This document shows, one piece after another, positions 1 through 7,196 of a stretch of 64,000 nt of DNA. Below the pieces are notes generated by a model. It saw only the letters and a program-made list of their open reading frames with translations. It was not told where the DNA came from and made no database searches. The DNA comes from Armatimonadota bacterium (GTDB lineage Bacteria; Armatimonadota; Fimbriimonadia; Fimbriimonadales; Fimbriimonadaceae). A program made the position numbers and the translations under genes. The stretch lies in assembly GCA_016223145.1 (NCBI GenBank), contig JACRPN010000013.1:119807-183806 (forward strand), given 5' to 3'. Numbering within the stretch: the first letter of the stretch is position 1; every line of letters starts with the position of its first letter.

Positions 1-58
1 TTGGAGACGGAAAACTCAAACTCGAGGCTGGTCAAATTTCGGAGAACCAGTCAAGACG

Positions 59-168
59 GCCTCCTGCAGAATCCGAATGATCTACGGCTCGCTGAAGTTC
101 GACGTCCTGATGGTTCGCGTTGACAGAGAACTACTATTGACGTGCTTTAGGCTTGAGAAGCAGACCAA
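59..168 (-). mobile_element. Left-end remnant of an IS3-type element
   Basis: Bases 59-115 align with the first codons of the IS3 orfA at 5296-5601: both read GCCTCCTGCAG, then ATCCGAA, GATCT, and GCTGAA-TTCGAC followed by TGATGG/TCATGG. Bases 159-169 (AGCAGACCAAG) match the element terminus at 2006-2017 and 5655-5667. The distance from orfA start to terminus (about 53 bp) is close to the 62 bp of the better copy. Only the terminal repeat, leader and start of orfA remain, with many substitutions, so it is a decayed fragment. It overlaps the 3' end of the next CDS. Confidence 0.7.
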
Positions 169-701
169 GCTATTGTGACCCTCCGGCATGGCACCACCAT
201 AGAGAGGCGCTTGGAACTGAACTCGATAGCAGAACTAACTACGAAGACAAACATAACATACAGTACAACCACTACAACAAAGCCAGGCAAAACCTTCTTC
301 CTGAGACGCACGAAGTCAACGTCCAAGTCGTTCACTGAAGGAAGCAACTTACGCGGGATGCGACCGAAACTAGCCCACATGAGCCAACAAAACGTTGGCC
401 CAAGGACGGCGAACGCAAGGACCCCAGCATAGTTCGGAGTGTAGGTGCTACGCCCGGCTATTGTAACGATATAGACTGTCGGTATCGCGATGATGAATAG
501 CAACGACATCGTTGTTACAAAGCTACTACACATAACAAGGGTCGCAACACGCAATGCAGACATTGTGGAGCTACTATGTTGCGCAATAGTGCGGTAACAA
601 GCCCATGTTGGATAAAGGCAAGCGATCACGCCAAGGATCGCGAAATATCCAACAATAGAAAGCGCCGTAACAAATGCGCTAGAGACGGAATAGGGGTTCA
701 T
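147..701 (-). CDS. Small multi-pass membrane protein, candidate RHS immunity protein
   Basis: This 184-residue protein is not recognised by family. It shows about four hydrophobic segments: residues ~10-30, ~48-80, ~90-110 and ~138-160. A short polar loop (RIPRKLLPSVNDLD) precedes the last one. It lies 58 bp downstream of the RHS fragment on the same strand, the usual place of an immunity gene for an RHS C-terminal toxin; that role is inferred from position only. The last seven codons and the stop lie within the IS3 remnant, so the native C-terminus may have been replaced. Base composition is lower in GC than in the housekeeping genes. It could equally be an unrelated membrane protein. Confidence 0.5.
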   Translation of the reverse strand: MNPYSVSSAFVTALSIVGYFAILGVIACLYPTWACYRTIAQHSSSTMSALRVATLVMCSSFVTTMSLLFIIAIPTVYIVTIAGRSTYTPNYAGVLAFAVLGPTFCWLMWASFGRIPRKLLPSVNDLDVDFVRLRKKVLPGFVVVVVLYVMFVFVVSSAIEFSSKRLSMVVPCRRVTIAWSASQA

Positions 702-759
702 AGTTACTCCACTCTTCCAATACCTTGTAGCGTTCTCGCATCAATAGCAGCAGCCTTGG

Positions 760-1746
760 TTACTCATAGTACGTGCCCCCGTTTGCCTTTCGTCCCCCGA
801 AACCATTCAATGGCGACGGACGATAAGATGGAGATGGACCACTGGGAGGTAGCCATCTGGACCTACCAAAAAGCCACATGCTGGCTTCGTAGCAAACCGC
901 CTCCCAATATGGTCCCTCTGGGCAGGGAGTGCCAAGCGGAATCCCATACCGGCAGCCGCTCTGTTCGGACATAATTCTACTCATCTTGCTGCTGGTCTCA
1001 CCTAGAGAGGTGACGAGTGGACCGAACTCCCCCTCCATTCTCGTGCCAGGTCCGAGGCTAACACGTCCGCCTCTCGGAGTCGGCAGGAACAGGTGATCAA
1101 CACGGTACCACTTTCCTTCAAACCTAAACCAATCAGCGTCGAAGCCGCAAGGAGTGCGTTCTCCTGTTCGAAGCACGACCACTTGGGATCGCTCCCGAGG
1201 ATCGCCGAACTGTTCGCCAATCACGACAATATCTTGATTGGAACCATTCCTGACTATTCCGCCGAACGGAGGCTTGTGCGCGCGCGTGCCAAGTGCATCT
1301 ATCCACGTTACTGGATTAGTCTGACAGTAGGCGTACGATGGTTGAATAGGCCATAGTGTATCCACTGTCATCCACCTGCCATAGCCCTGCTGATAAGTTC
1401 TGGCTCTGACGTAGGTTCTTGTGCTGGAATCACGGAAGTAGCCTAAGGTCCCGGCGAACTTGAAGGGAGTGGCGTTCGTTCCAGTCGAGGTCCGCATCTC
1501 TCCGTACGGCCAGTAAGTGTAGGTGTCGGTCTTGGTTTGAGAGCCATCTAGCAAAGCCACGGTGCTGCCAAGGGGATCGGGAACGTAGTCCCGCTCAGTC
1601 CCGTTTCTGATCTCAGAAACGATTTCACCGTCGATGGTGCAGTAATCGGTGACTGGCATGCCACACTCCGTTCGAGAAGACAATTCCTCGACCAAGTATA
1701 CAGCAGCGGATCGCGGAAACAACCACGATTTGGCCAGAATAGCCAT
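760..1746 (-). pseudogene. RHS repeat-associated core protein, C-terminal fragment
   Basis: Residues ~48-155 of the 328 match the RHS-associated core: DPLGSTVALLDGS, YTYWPYGE, YVRARTYQQGYGRWMTVD, then YAYCQTNPVTWIDALG. This motif closes the RHS shell just before the variable C-terminal domain. RHS proteins normally exceed 1000 residues, so the N-terminal YD-repeat shell is missing. The upstream side is occupied by an IS3 orfB fragment, which suggests IS-associated truncation; the first ~30 residues may not be native. The last ~170 residues are the variable region and match no toxin fold I recognise. They contain several Cys (ERTPCGF, SGCRYG, TPCPEG, EAVCYE). Whether the fragment is expressed is unknown. 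Confidence 0.75.
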
Positions 1747-1789
1747 GTCGGCAGCGTCCTGACACTCTTGGGCGAAATCATGATCGATT

Positions 1790-2017
1790 GTGAGGCGATT
1801 CCTGGCCGGGCCGATTTCCGAAATGAAGCTAGCCGTGTACCGCCAGCTCTACAACGAGCAAAGGCCGCATTCGTCGCTTGGCTACCTGCCTCCGGCGGTG
1901 GCCGCCGCGCATCTTGCAGACTTCGGTCGGGCTACGCCCTCCCTTCGTCCGCAATCCGCCGTGTCAATATCAACGGAGGACTATTTCTAAGTTGTATTCA
2001 GAAATGGGGGCAGACCA
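1790..2017 (+). mobile_element. IS3-type transposase OrfB C-terminal fragment and right terminus
   Basis: The frame beginning about 1829 encodes YNEQRPHSSLGYLPP, the conserved C-terminal signature of IS3 OrfB (DDE integrase). It ends at 1990. The catalytic DDE core is missing; only the last ~50 residues survive. GGGGGCAGACCA at 2006-2017 equals the terminus of the copy at 5655-5667 and is taken as the right end. It abuts the truncated RHS gene. Together with the fragments at 59-168 and 5177-5667 it belongs to one IS family. Confidence 0.75.
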
Positions 2018-2094
2018 AGTCTAAGGGGAACCTGTCACCAGGACGCGGGAATCTACAGTCATGAACGGCCTGCTTGTCCGAAAGCCAATCAGAC

Positions 2095-2478
2095 CTATTT
2101 GAGCAACATTTGAACTTTTGCGCGAACTATGGCATCACCCACCATCAGATGCGCGCTTACACAGAGCGATATCGAAACAGCGCAACCAATGATAAGCGAA
2201 ACCGCCAGCACACGATTTCGATGCAACACCCTTTTAACAACGCATCCTGCAAACAAGGCCGTATTTGCAGCCATCACAATCCAAATAGGCAGATAGGCCA
2301 TGAGACCCCAAAGGAAAAGATCTCCGTTGTGTCTATTGCAATAGCTCTCTGCACTAGCGTGTATTTGGTCCCTGTACAACATTAGCAAGACCGGGAAAAC
2401 GATGGTGCCCAATGCTATAGCCAGCAGGAGCCATCCCATGAATGGTCCACCCAAAGCGCGCTGTCCTATCTTTTTCAT
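2095..2478 (-). CDS. Hypothetical small membrane protein
   Basis: The ATG at 2478 gives 127 residues; a TTG at 2493 lies at the edge of a REP hairpin and is less likely. Three hydrophobic segments are visible: ~15-35, ~58-78 and ~95-115. No Shine-Dalgarno sequence is clear. No family is recognised. It is isolated between an IS3 end and REP elements and resembles the other orphan small membrane ORFs of this island (4384-4590, 5686-6015). Confidence 0.45.
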   Translation of the reverse strand: MKKIGQRALGGPFMGWLLLAIALGTIVFPVLLMLYRDQIHASAESYCNRHNGDLFLWGLMAYLPIWIVMAANTALFAGCVVKRVLHRNRVLAVSLIIGCAVSISLCVSAHLMVGDAIVRAKVQMLLK

Positions 2479-2490
2479 TTGCGTCTGCGG

Positions 2491-2570
2491 CAAGCCACCC
2501 TCCGGGTGGGGATACCTTCAACTCCTGGAACGGGGTGCCTTCCCGATAATCGGGATGCTCGTGGAGTCAT
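2491..2570 (-). repeat. Two-hairpin REP-like element
   Basis: Read on the minus strand, this has the layout seen at 3224-3300 and 5102-5176. One hairpin is CCACCC-TCC-GGGTGG (2496-2510). A spacer follows, then a second hairpin CCCGAT-A-ATCGGG (2542-2554). The second stem differs in sequence from the other copies but still pairs. It lies just upstream of a RAYT gene. Confidence 0.65.
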
Positions 2571-2661
2571 CTCCCAACCTGCACACAACCAGATCATACT
2601 GCATGTCCCAAGCGATTCGGTCTCAGATGGGCTCTACCGGGCACCGGTCCACCTCGAACGG

Positions 2662-3183
2662 TCACGGAGGGAGGCACTCGTAGAATCGGTAGGAAGACCA
2701 AGACCAGTCGTCCGGCCTCTCACAGAGCCCTCTGGCGACAGGGTTACCATGGATGTAGGCGATGCTGGAGTAGATAGCCTTCGAACTCCACAGATTCCGG
2801 TCGTAGCCCTTGCCCTCCTGCCAGAACCGGGCCCTAACCCTGGCTTTCTCCACGACTCGTAGCTCTTGCAGCGTGGATGGGTTATGCTGTCGAAGCCAGG
2901 TGAGGGCCCGGAAGGCAGACTTCTGCTTGAAGCTCGAACGGATTCTCTCGATCGAGTAGGAGTCCTGAATGGGCTTTAGCAGGAGACGCACGTGCTCGGG
3001 CATCAGCACATAAGCCCAGACCTGAACGTCGAACTCCTGCCTCACCTCACCCAGCACGTCGAGCATGATCCTTCGGACTTCGTCATGCCGGATCAGTTGA
3101 AGCCTCTTGAAGCAGGATAGGGTGAGCTCGTGAGCATGTCCAGGTTCGTTCCAGTCCACCCTCTGGCCAAGCTCGATTTCCAC
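2662..3183 (-). CDS. REP-associated tyrosine transposase (RAYT), altered HUH motif
   Basis: This 173-residue protein belongs to the Y1/IS200-like RAYT family, single-strand endonucleases that act on REP hairpins. Evidence is the sequence AYVLMPEHVRLLLKP (residues ~58-71) and the C-terminal signature YIHGNPVARGL with a candidate catalytic Tyr143. The start is GTG at 3183. The metal-binding HUH motif reads His64-Val-Arg66, so the second histidine is replaced by arginine, whereas the neighbouring copy keeps HVH. This should impair metal binding and suggests an inactive or divergent enzyme. REP-like hairpins flank the gene on both sides, as expected for a RAYT. Confidence 0.85.
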   Translation of the reverse strand: MEIELGQRVDWNEPGHAHELTLSCFKRLQLIRHDEVRRIMLDVLGEVRQEFDVQVWAYVLMPEHVRLLLKPIQDSYSIERIRSSFKQKSAFRALTWLRQHNPSTLQELRVVEKARVRARFWQEGKGYDRNLWSSKAIYSSIAYIHGNPVARGLCERPDDWSWSSYRFYECLPP

Positions 3184-3223
3184 GGTTGGATGTTACTTTC
3201 TCATCAAGAGGTAACTCCAATAA

Positions 3224-3300
3224 CACCACCCATGAAGGGTGGAGGCACCCCCTACTTCCAATCACCCGGCATCCCCACCCGGAGCGTGGCTGGCCGCCGG
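3224..3300 (+). repeat. Two-hairpin REP-like element
   Basis: The first hairpin is CCACCC-ATGAA-GGGTGG at 3226-3242. After about 30 bp comes CCCACCCGGAGCGTGGC followed by TGGCCGCC (3274-3298). Order and spacing match the copy at 5102-5176. It lies directly upstream (5' side) of the RAYT at 2662-3183. Confidence 0.7.
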
Positions 3301-3455
3301 GGCTTCTCACCTCCCGACTACCTCACTTATCCCAATCGTCGTCATGTTTCTCTTCGATGCAATCAACCGAGACTCGTCTTCAATTCTATCGTCCCCTGGC
3401 CACACCACAAGCACGGCCACCTTCAGTCCTTTGACACGATACACTGCGACGATTC

Positions 3456-3590
3456 CATCGGGTGCCCACGCTTTGCGTGGCCTCCAACGATCACCACTGA
3501 CCTTCGTGTGACCTCTTGTTGTGTGGCTACCCCGATCATCGGGGTTGTCTCCCCAGCATGACGTTGAGAGGATGGCCACGCATCCATTGT
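3456..3590 (+). repeat. 135-bp direct repeat, copy 1
   Basis: This stretch is repeated at 6206-6340 with about five mismatches and no gaps. It contains hairpins CCACGC-TTT-GCGTGG (3466-3480) and CCCCGAT-C-ATCGGGG (3530-3544), and ends in GGCCACGCA. The ends are abrupt. It is probably a compound REP element. The 420 bp between the two RAYT genes hold this and the element at 3224-3300, and no convincing gene. Confidence 0.8.
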
Positions 3591-3604
3591 ACGCCGGTCC
3601 AGCC

Positions 3605-4192
3605 TCATTCCGGCTCCCAATACTGCTCCCAGACCCCAGATTCGCAGTTCGGCGGCTCGACTGGGCACCGGTCCACCTGGAAAGCGACAGGAGTGAACCC
3701 CTCATAGAACCTTGCTGAGGACCACTCCCATTGGAGCGGCGTCTCAGCCAGTTTCCTTTTCACGGGGTTGCCGTGGATGTAGCGGATGCTGCTCCAAATG
3801 GCGGGAGGCGTCCAAAGGTTGCGGTCGTGGCCCTTCCCATCCTGCCAATAGCGTTTCTTGCCGTTCTCAAGCACCAGCTTGGCTTCGACCTTCGGCTTAT
3901 GGACCTTCAACCAGGCGAGGGCTTCCCTGGCGAACCCGCCCTTGATGGCGCTGCGGATCCTCTCGATGCTGTACTCCCTCTGACGTGGCCTCAAAAGCAG
4001 ATGCACGTGCTCAGGCATGAGTACGTAAGCCCACAGGTCGAAGTCGTGCCTTGTTCGGGCCTCATCGAGATGGGTTAGAAAGAGGCTCCTCAGGAAATCG
4101 TCGTTGAGGATGGGCAGCCTCTTGAAGCAAGAAAAGGTGAGTTGGTGGGCATGGCCTGGAGCATTGATCGTCACCCTCTTGCCTGGCTGCAT
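3605..4192 (-). CDS. REP-associated tyrosine transposase (RAYT), intact motifs
   Basis: This 195-residue RAYT starts at an ATG at 4192. The HUH motif is intact at His62-Val-His64 within MPEHVHLLL. The C-terminal signature YIHGNPVKRKL carries candidate catalytic Tyr138. A conserved segment KGHDRNLW precedes it. It is clearly related to the gene at 2662-3183 (shared CFKRL, SIERIRS, YIHGNPV) but diverged, with a longer C-terminal tail (~30 residues). REP-like hairpins lie on both sides. The family is domesticated in most hosts and is thought to process or spread REP sequences. Confidence 0.9.
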   Translation of the reverse strand: MQPGKRVTINAPGHAHQLTFSCFKRLPILNDDFLRSLFLTHLDEARTRHDFDLWAYVLMPEHVHLLLRPRQREYSIERIRSAIKGGFAREALAWLKVHKPKVEAKLVLENGKKRYWQDGKGHDRNLWTPPAIWSSIRYIHGNPVKRKLAETPLQWEWSSARFYEGFTPVAFQVDRCPVEPPNCESGVWEQYWEPE

Positions 4193-4242
4193 TTGGGGAT
4201 TGTAGGTCTGCTCGGACCTTCAACGCAAGGCTTCGGGATTCA

Positions 4243-4320
4243 ACCCACAAAGTGGGTAGCCACACAGCAAGTGGGCTAACGGAAGTCGGGGCTCACACAA
4301 GAAAAGGCCACGCAGTGGCC
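4243..4320 (+). repeat. REP-like hairpins upstream of the RAYT
   Basis: Two perfect small hairpins are present: ACCCAC-AAA-GTGGGT (4243-4257), followed by AGCCAC, and GGCCAC-GCA-GTGGCC (4306-4320), followed by AGCCCGCC. The 3' tails (AGCC) resemble the GCTAGCCGCC tail of the other REP units. No gene is seen in 4193-4383. Confidence 0.6.
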
Positions 4321-4383
4321 AGCCCGCCTCACATGTTGAACTCAGGGCTACATGCGTCTCCACCGGAAAGCTGACTCAGCGAC

Positions 4384-4590
4384 CTACTTTGGCGAGTTCA
4401 GGTCCACCAGATACACAACCACGATTAGGGCGTTTATTGCCAAGACAAGTCCAGCAAGTATGGGTAAACGGAGCGGTTCGTAACTGCGCAACCACGTTTG
4501 GTCGTTCCCAATTCCGACCATAAAGTCAGCGCAAATCCAGAGAACGAAAGCCGCCACAGTTCCGCCAACAAGGTACTTCGTCAGCTTCAT
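4384..4590 (-). CDS. Hypothetical two-TM small membrane protein
   Basis: The ATG at 4590 gives 68 residues; upstream extension would read through a REP hairpin (ACCC-TTC-GGGT near 4619), so this start is chosen. Two transmembrane segments are clear (residues ~5-24 and ~42-62), joined by a polar loop (VGIGNDQTWLRSYEPLR). No family is recognised. It is one of several orphan small membrane ORFs in the island. Confidence 0.45.
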   Translation of the reverse strand: MKLTKYLVGGTVAAFVLWICADFMVGIGNDQTWLRSYEPLRLPILAGLVLAINALIVVVYLVDLNSPK

Positions 4591-4618
4591 CACAATGCTC
4601 TCAATAGTCGGTCCAGCT

Positions 4619-4990
4619 ACCCTTCGGGTGGGTCTCCACAGCATCGTAGACCTCGGGTGGCTGCAGACGCCAGTCGGCTGCAAGAAGAACCTCCTCGTGA
4701 ACGAAGCAATGGGGTTGCTCCATCTCCGTCAATTAATCTTACACCAACCTACTCCAGCTCGCTCCTGGCTTCTCGTTCTCCTCTGTCGACACAGGCTCAG
4801 AAGCAAGGGGAAACTCGAATTCCAGCCCCGATGATCGGGGCAGCCACCCGAACCTCACAATTCCTCTGATTGCCCACCCGAAGGGGGGCTAGCCGGGGGC
4901 AGACCAGATCGCCTAGGCCTTGAGGCTAGCCAAAGCGGGGATACCCCCAATTCTGAGCACTGGGTGCCTCCACCTTTCAAGGTGGGGCGA
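4619..4990. repeat. Cluster of REP-like hairpins with an isolated IS terminus
   Basis: Units seen are CCCCGAT-G-ATCGGGG at 4826-4840, CCCACCCGAAGGGGGGCTAGCC at 4873-4894 (quoted in parts: CCCACCCG, then GGGGGGCTAGCC), and a reverse two-hairpin element at 4921-4985 ending in CCACCTT-TC-AAGGTGG (4970-4985). GGGGGCAGACCAG at 4895-4907 is identical to the IS3 termini at 2006 and 5655, so a lone IS end is fused to a REP tail. The 585 bp from 4591 to 5176 contain no convincing gene. Confidence 0.65.
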
Positions 4991-5101
4991 TCGTCGTTAC
5001 TCAACTCGGCTACCAGATCCAGCATACCGCAAGCCTATCCCGCCCTGTCCTCCCTGTCCTTGGCCGGAAGTTCCCACCCCAATATGGGCCAGCTCCAAGA
5101 G

Positions 5102-5176
5102 CACCACCAGTAAATGGTGGAGCCACCCTCCACTACAATTCCCTGGTATCCCCACCCGAAGGGTGGCTAGCCGCCA
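5102..5176 (+). repeat. Two-hairpin REP-like element
   Basis: The first hairpin is CCACCA-GTAAA-TGGTGG (5104-5120), the second CCACCC-GAA-GGGTGG (5152-5166) with tail CTAGCCGCC. Spacing is equal to the copy at 3224-3300. In the first hairpin both stem arms differ from the other copy in a compensatory way. The element abuts the broken end of the IS3 copy at 5177. Confidence 0.75.
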
Positions 5177-5296
5177 GACCTTCCTTAGGGCTTCCCTGAG
5201 ATCAGAGCTTCTGTCAGGCGCCGGCTCTCTGTATGGGCCCCCGCTCGATATCCCCACGATCCGGCAGGCTCTTCGGGCCGTCACTCCCCGCTCCAT
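5177..5296 (-). pseudogene. IS3-family transposase OrfB, N-terminal fragment
   Basis: In the -1 frame relative to orfA, the sequence MERGVTARRACRIVGI and then REPAPDRSSDLREALRKV is the usual N-terminal helical region of IS3 OrfB. After about 40 residues it passes into REP sequence and the integrase core is absent. Confidence 0.8.
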
Positions 5297-5601
5297 CAGA
5301 AACCTCGCTCCCGCGACGGGTTCGGGAGCGCGAGCCCGTTTTTTCGGAAAAGCGCCTTCACCGCGTCGATCTCAAGGTCTCTTTCTGCCAGCAGCTTCTT
5401 GAGCTGGGCGTTCTCCTTCTCCAGGTCTCTGAGCTGCCTTAAGTCGTCGGTCTGAAGGCCCGCGTACTTGCGCTTCCAAATGTAGAAGGTGTTGACGCTG
5501 ACACCGTGGTCCTTGCAGATCTGAGTCTGAGACTTCTGGCCGGAGCTGGCCTCCTGCAGGATCCGAACGATCTGCTCCTCGCTGAATTTCGACTTCTTCA
5601 T
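5296..5601 (-). CDS. IS3-family transposase OrfA
   Basis: The ATG at 5601 starts MKKSKFSEEQIVRIL, giving 101 residues, typical for IS3 OrfA. An HTH lies at ~4-55 (KDHGVSVNTFYIWKRKYAGL), then a leucine-zipper-like coiled coil (LRDLEKENAQLKKLLAERD). Near the end of the frame CGA-AAA-AAC contains an A-AAA-AAC slippery heptamer (about 5336-5342). The orfB frame is in the -1 register relative to orfA, as expected for programmed frameshifting in IS3 elements. Because orfB is truncated, the element cannot be autonomous. Confidence 0.9.
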   Translation of the reverse strand: MKKSKFSEEQIVRILQEASSGQKSQTQICKDHGVSVNTFYIWKRKYAGLQTDDLRQLRDLEKENAQLKKLLAERDLEIDAVKALFRKNGLALPNPSRERGF

Positions 5602-5685
5602 GGTTCCTCCCAAGGGACGGGAGGACTACTCTTTCAGCGTCTTCCGATTTGGGGGGCAGACCAGACCTCAGCATTGGTAGTCCAA

Positions 5686-6015
5686 TCACTCTGCCTGAGT
5701 CTTCCCAGATTTAGACCTCGACCAAAGTGACCAAGTTGCAAATGGTGGCAACAGCGCAATAGCAACAAGCCACACACCACCTATTACCTGAAGGCGTCGT
5801 GTTTCTTCCTCTACGAATAATGATCTACCCGGAATTTCCATTGGCTCTCCCGCATCTTGACCTCTATCATTCCAGTCAGCGATTATTCGATCTCGCTCGT
5901 CATAGAACCTACCCGATGCCGCGTTCGGCACTACATGTTGTACATAGGCAACATATCCCATTACTAGAGCCGCGAACCAAACCAAACAATACACGACAAC
6001 CCAAGTTTTAAACAT
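5686..6015 (-). CDS. Hypothetical two-TM membrane protein
   Basis: The second of two adjacent ATGs (6015) is preceded by TGAGGA at suitable spacing, giving 109 residues; the longer frame to 6057 has no better start. A transmembrane segment spans residues ~3-27 and another ~78-98, separated by a charged extracytoplasmic-type loop (YDERDRIIADWNDRGQDAGE). No family is recognised. It sits between the IS3 left end and the second 135-bp repeat. Confidence 0.5.
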   Translation of the reverse strand: MFKTWVVVYCLVWFAALVMGYVAYVQHVVPNAASGRFYDERDRIIADWNDRGQDAGEPMEIPGRSLFVEEETRRLQVIGGVWLVAIALLPPFATWSLWSRSKSGKTQAE

Positions 6016-6205
6016 CATAATCCTCACGCAATGACATCTGGCATGTTGATGGAGCACTGCACCTTATAGAAGTCTACACTGAACAGGACGTCAACCTGCC
6101 ATTCAACACAAAGTCGTTTATTGCCATCGGAACCAGTATAAGGAATCAATATGGGTGAAAACACTCTCTCGTGACTAAATCTGTCAGGGCATGCCGATAA
6201 CAGCG

Positions 6206-6340
6206 CATCGGGTGCCCACGCTTTGCGTGGCCTCCATCGTTCACCCCTGACCTTCGTGTGACCTCTTGTTGTGTGGCTACCCCGATCATCGGGGTTGTAT
6301 CCCCAGCATGACGTTGAGAGGATGGCCACGCACCCATTGT
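6206..6340 (+). repeat. 135-bp direct repeat, copy 2
   Basis: This is the second copy of 3456-3590, offset exactly 2750 bp, same orientation, about five substitutions and no indels. Both internal hairpins (CCACGC-TTT-GCGTGG and CCCCGAT-C-ATCGGGG) are unchanged. The 674 bp from 6016 to 6689 hold this repeat and the 54-bp array; no convincing gene is seen. Confidence 0.85.
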
Positions 6341-6465
6341 AACGCAGGTGTGGGCAAGACGTGGCGGTTATCGTCGAGGGCCCCTTTTTGGGCATCTCGA
6401 AAGTCGGAGTGTCGCCCCTTACAGGGCTCGATCACAAACGGCCGCCAGGTTCCAGGGCTCCGCCC

Positions 6466-6682
6466 TTCGCTTCAACATTTCGGCCCGTTGGGCCTCCGGA
6501 GACGGCTTTTGAGATGCCCCTCGCATCAACATTTCGGCCCGTTGGGCCTCCGGAAACGACTTTTGAGATGCCCTTCGCATCAACATTTCGGCCCGTTGGG
6601 CCTCCGGAGACGGCTCTTGAGAGGCACTCCTTGCATCAACAGGTCGCCCCATTGGGCCTGAGGGAACGGCTCTTCAGATGCG
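6466..6682. repeat. 54-bp tandem repeat, four copies
   Basis: The word CAACATTTCGGCCCGTTGGG recurs at 6473, 6527 and 6581 with a 54-bp period, plus a diverged fourth unit near 6637. Each unit holds the hairpin GGCCC-GTT-GGGCC and ends in GAGATGCCC or a variant. Because 54 is a multiple of three, ORFs stay open in several frames and give 18-residue repeats (minus strand: SPEAQRAEML). These frames look like repeat artefacts rather than a gene. Confidence 0.85.
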
Positions 6683-6689
6683 CTTTCCC

Positions 6690-6980
6690 CTACTGCTCGA
6701 TCCGGGCGCCGATTTCGGAGCTCGTCGAGCTGCGACGCGCGCTGAGCAGGTTGTCCATCTGGATCGCCTGCTGGTGCACCAGCTGTTTGAGCTGCGCGAT
6801 CTCGCCTCGCAGCGCCTCGATCTGGTTTCGCGCGTCCACACCCCCGCCGCTGCCGTGAATGATCTGGGCCATCTTCTGCTGGTGCGAGACCAGGATCGCA
6901 ACGATCGGGATCATCAGCGCAAGGATGGGGATCATCAGGGCGAGCATGGCGGGTTCGAACTCAGCAAGCATCGGGGTCAT
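6690..6980 (-). CDS. Small membrane-anchored coiled-coil protein
   Basis: This 96-residue protein has an N-terminal hydrophobic segment (residues ~10-32, LALMIPILALMIPIVAILV) followed by a cytoplasmic-type polar region. That region has a Gly-rich hinge (HGSGGGV) and a heptad-rich helix IEALRGEIAQLKQLVHQQ (~55-80). Overall architecture resembles small envelope-stress proteins, but no family signature is identifiable, so no function is assigned. It stands alone, downstream of the repeat island boundary, and probably marks the start of the conserved chromosome. Confidence 0.6.
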   Translation of the reverse strand: MTPMLAEFEPAMLALMIPILALMIPIVAILVSHQQKMAQIIHGSGGGVDARNQIEALRGEIAQLKQLVHQQAIQMDNLLSARRSSTSSEIGARIEQ

Positions 6981-7196
6981 CGTTGTGCCTCGGCGCCCTG
7001 GGGGCGTGTTTCCATTTTACAGCGCTCCCGGCGCAAGGCGTGACTTTTGGCCAACGGCGGCCAGGAGCCTGCGGAAATAGGCGTCTTCCGGGCTTTCGCC
7101 GGTCCATGTTTGAACCCGGCCAACGCGGGCGAGACGCCCACGCTACACCGTCTTCAGCATCTTCCTAGCCCGCGCTACACCTTCTTCAGCATGTTC

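Larger units (their letters stand above)
5177..5667 (-). mobile_element. Partial IS3-family element (left half)
   Basis: The left terminus on the minus strand is TGGTCTGCCCCC (5656-5667). It is followed by orfA and the first ~40 codons of orfB. The element stops at about 5177, exactly where the REP-like unit (…CTAGCCGCC) begins. The right half is missing here; a right-end fragment of the same family is at 1790-2017. Confidence 0.8.

Noticed and set aside
3307..3705. Minus-strand ORF through the 135-bp repeat with a protein-like tail (VKGLKVAVLVVWPGDD)
   Set aside because: The N-terminal part is repeat DNA and overlaps the 3' end of a RAYT. The tail may be a gene remnant, as may the tail of the ORF at 6024-6395 (WQVDVLFSVDFYKVQ), but neither has a start or a recognisable family.
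6419..6652. Repetitive 77-residue ORF (SPEAQRAEML repeats)
   Set aside because: It is fully explained by the 54-bp tandem DNA repeat; no start signal or homologous protein recognised.
6466..6682. Possible CRISPR array
   Set aside because: Units are contiguous 54-bp tandem copies with no unique spacers, and no cas gene is present.
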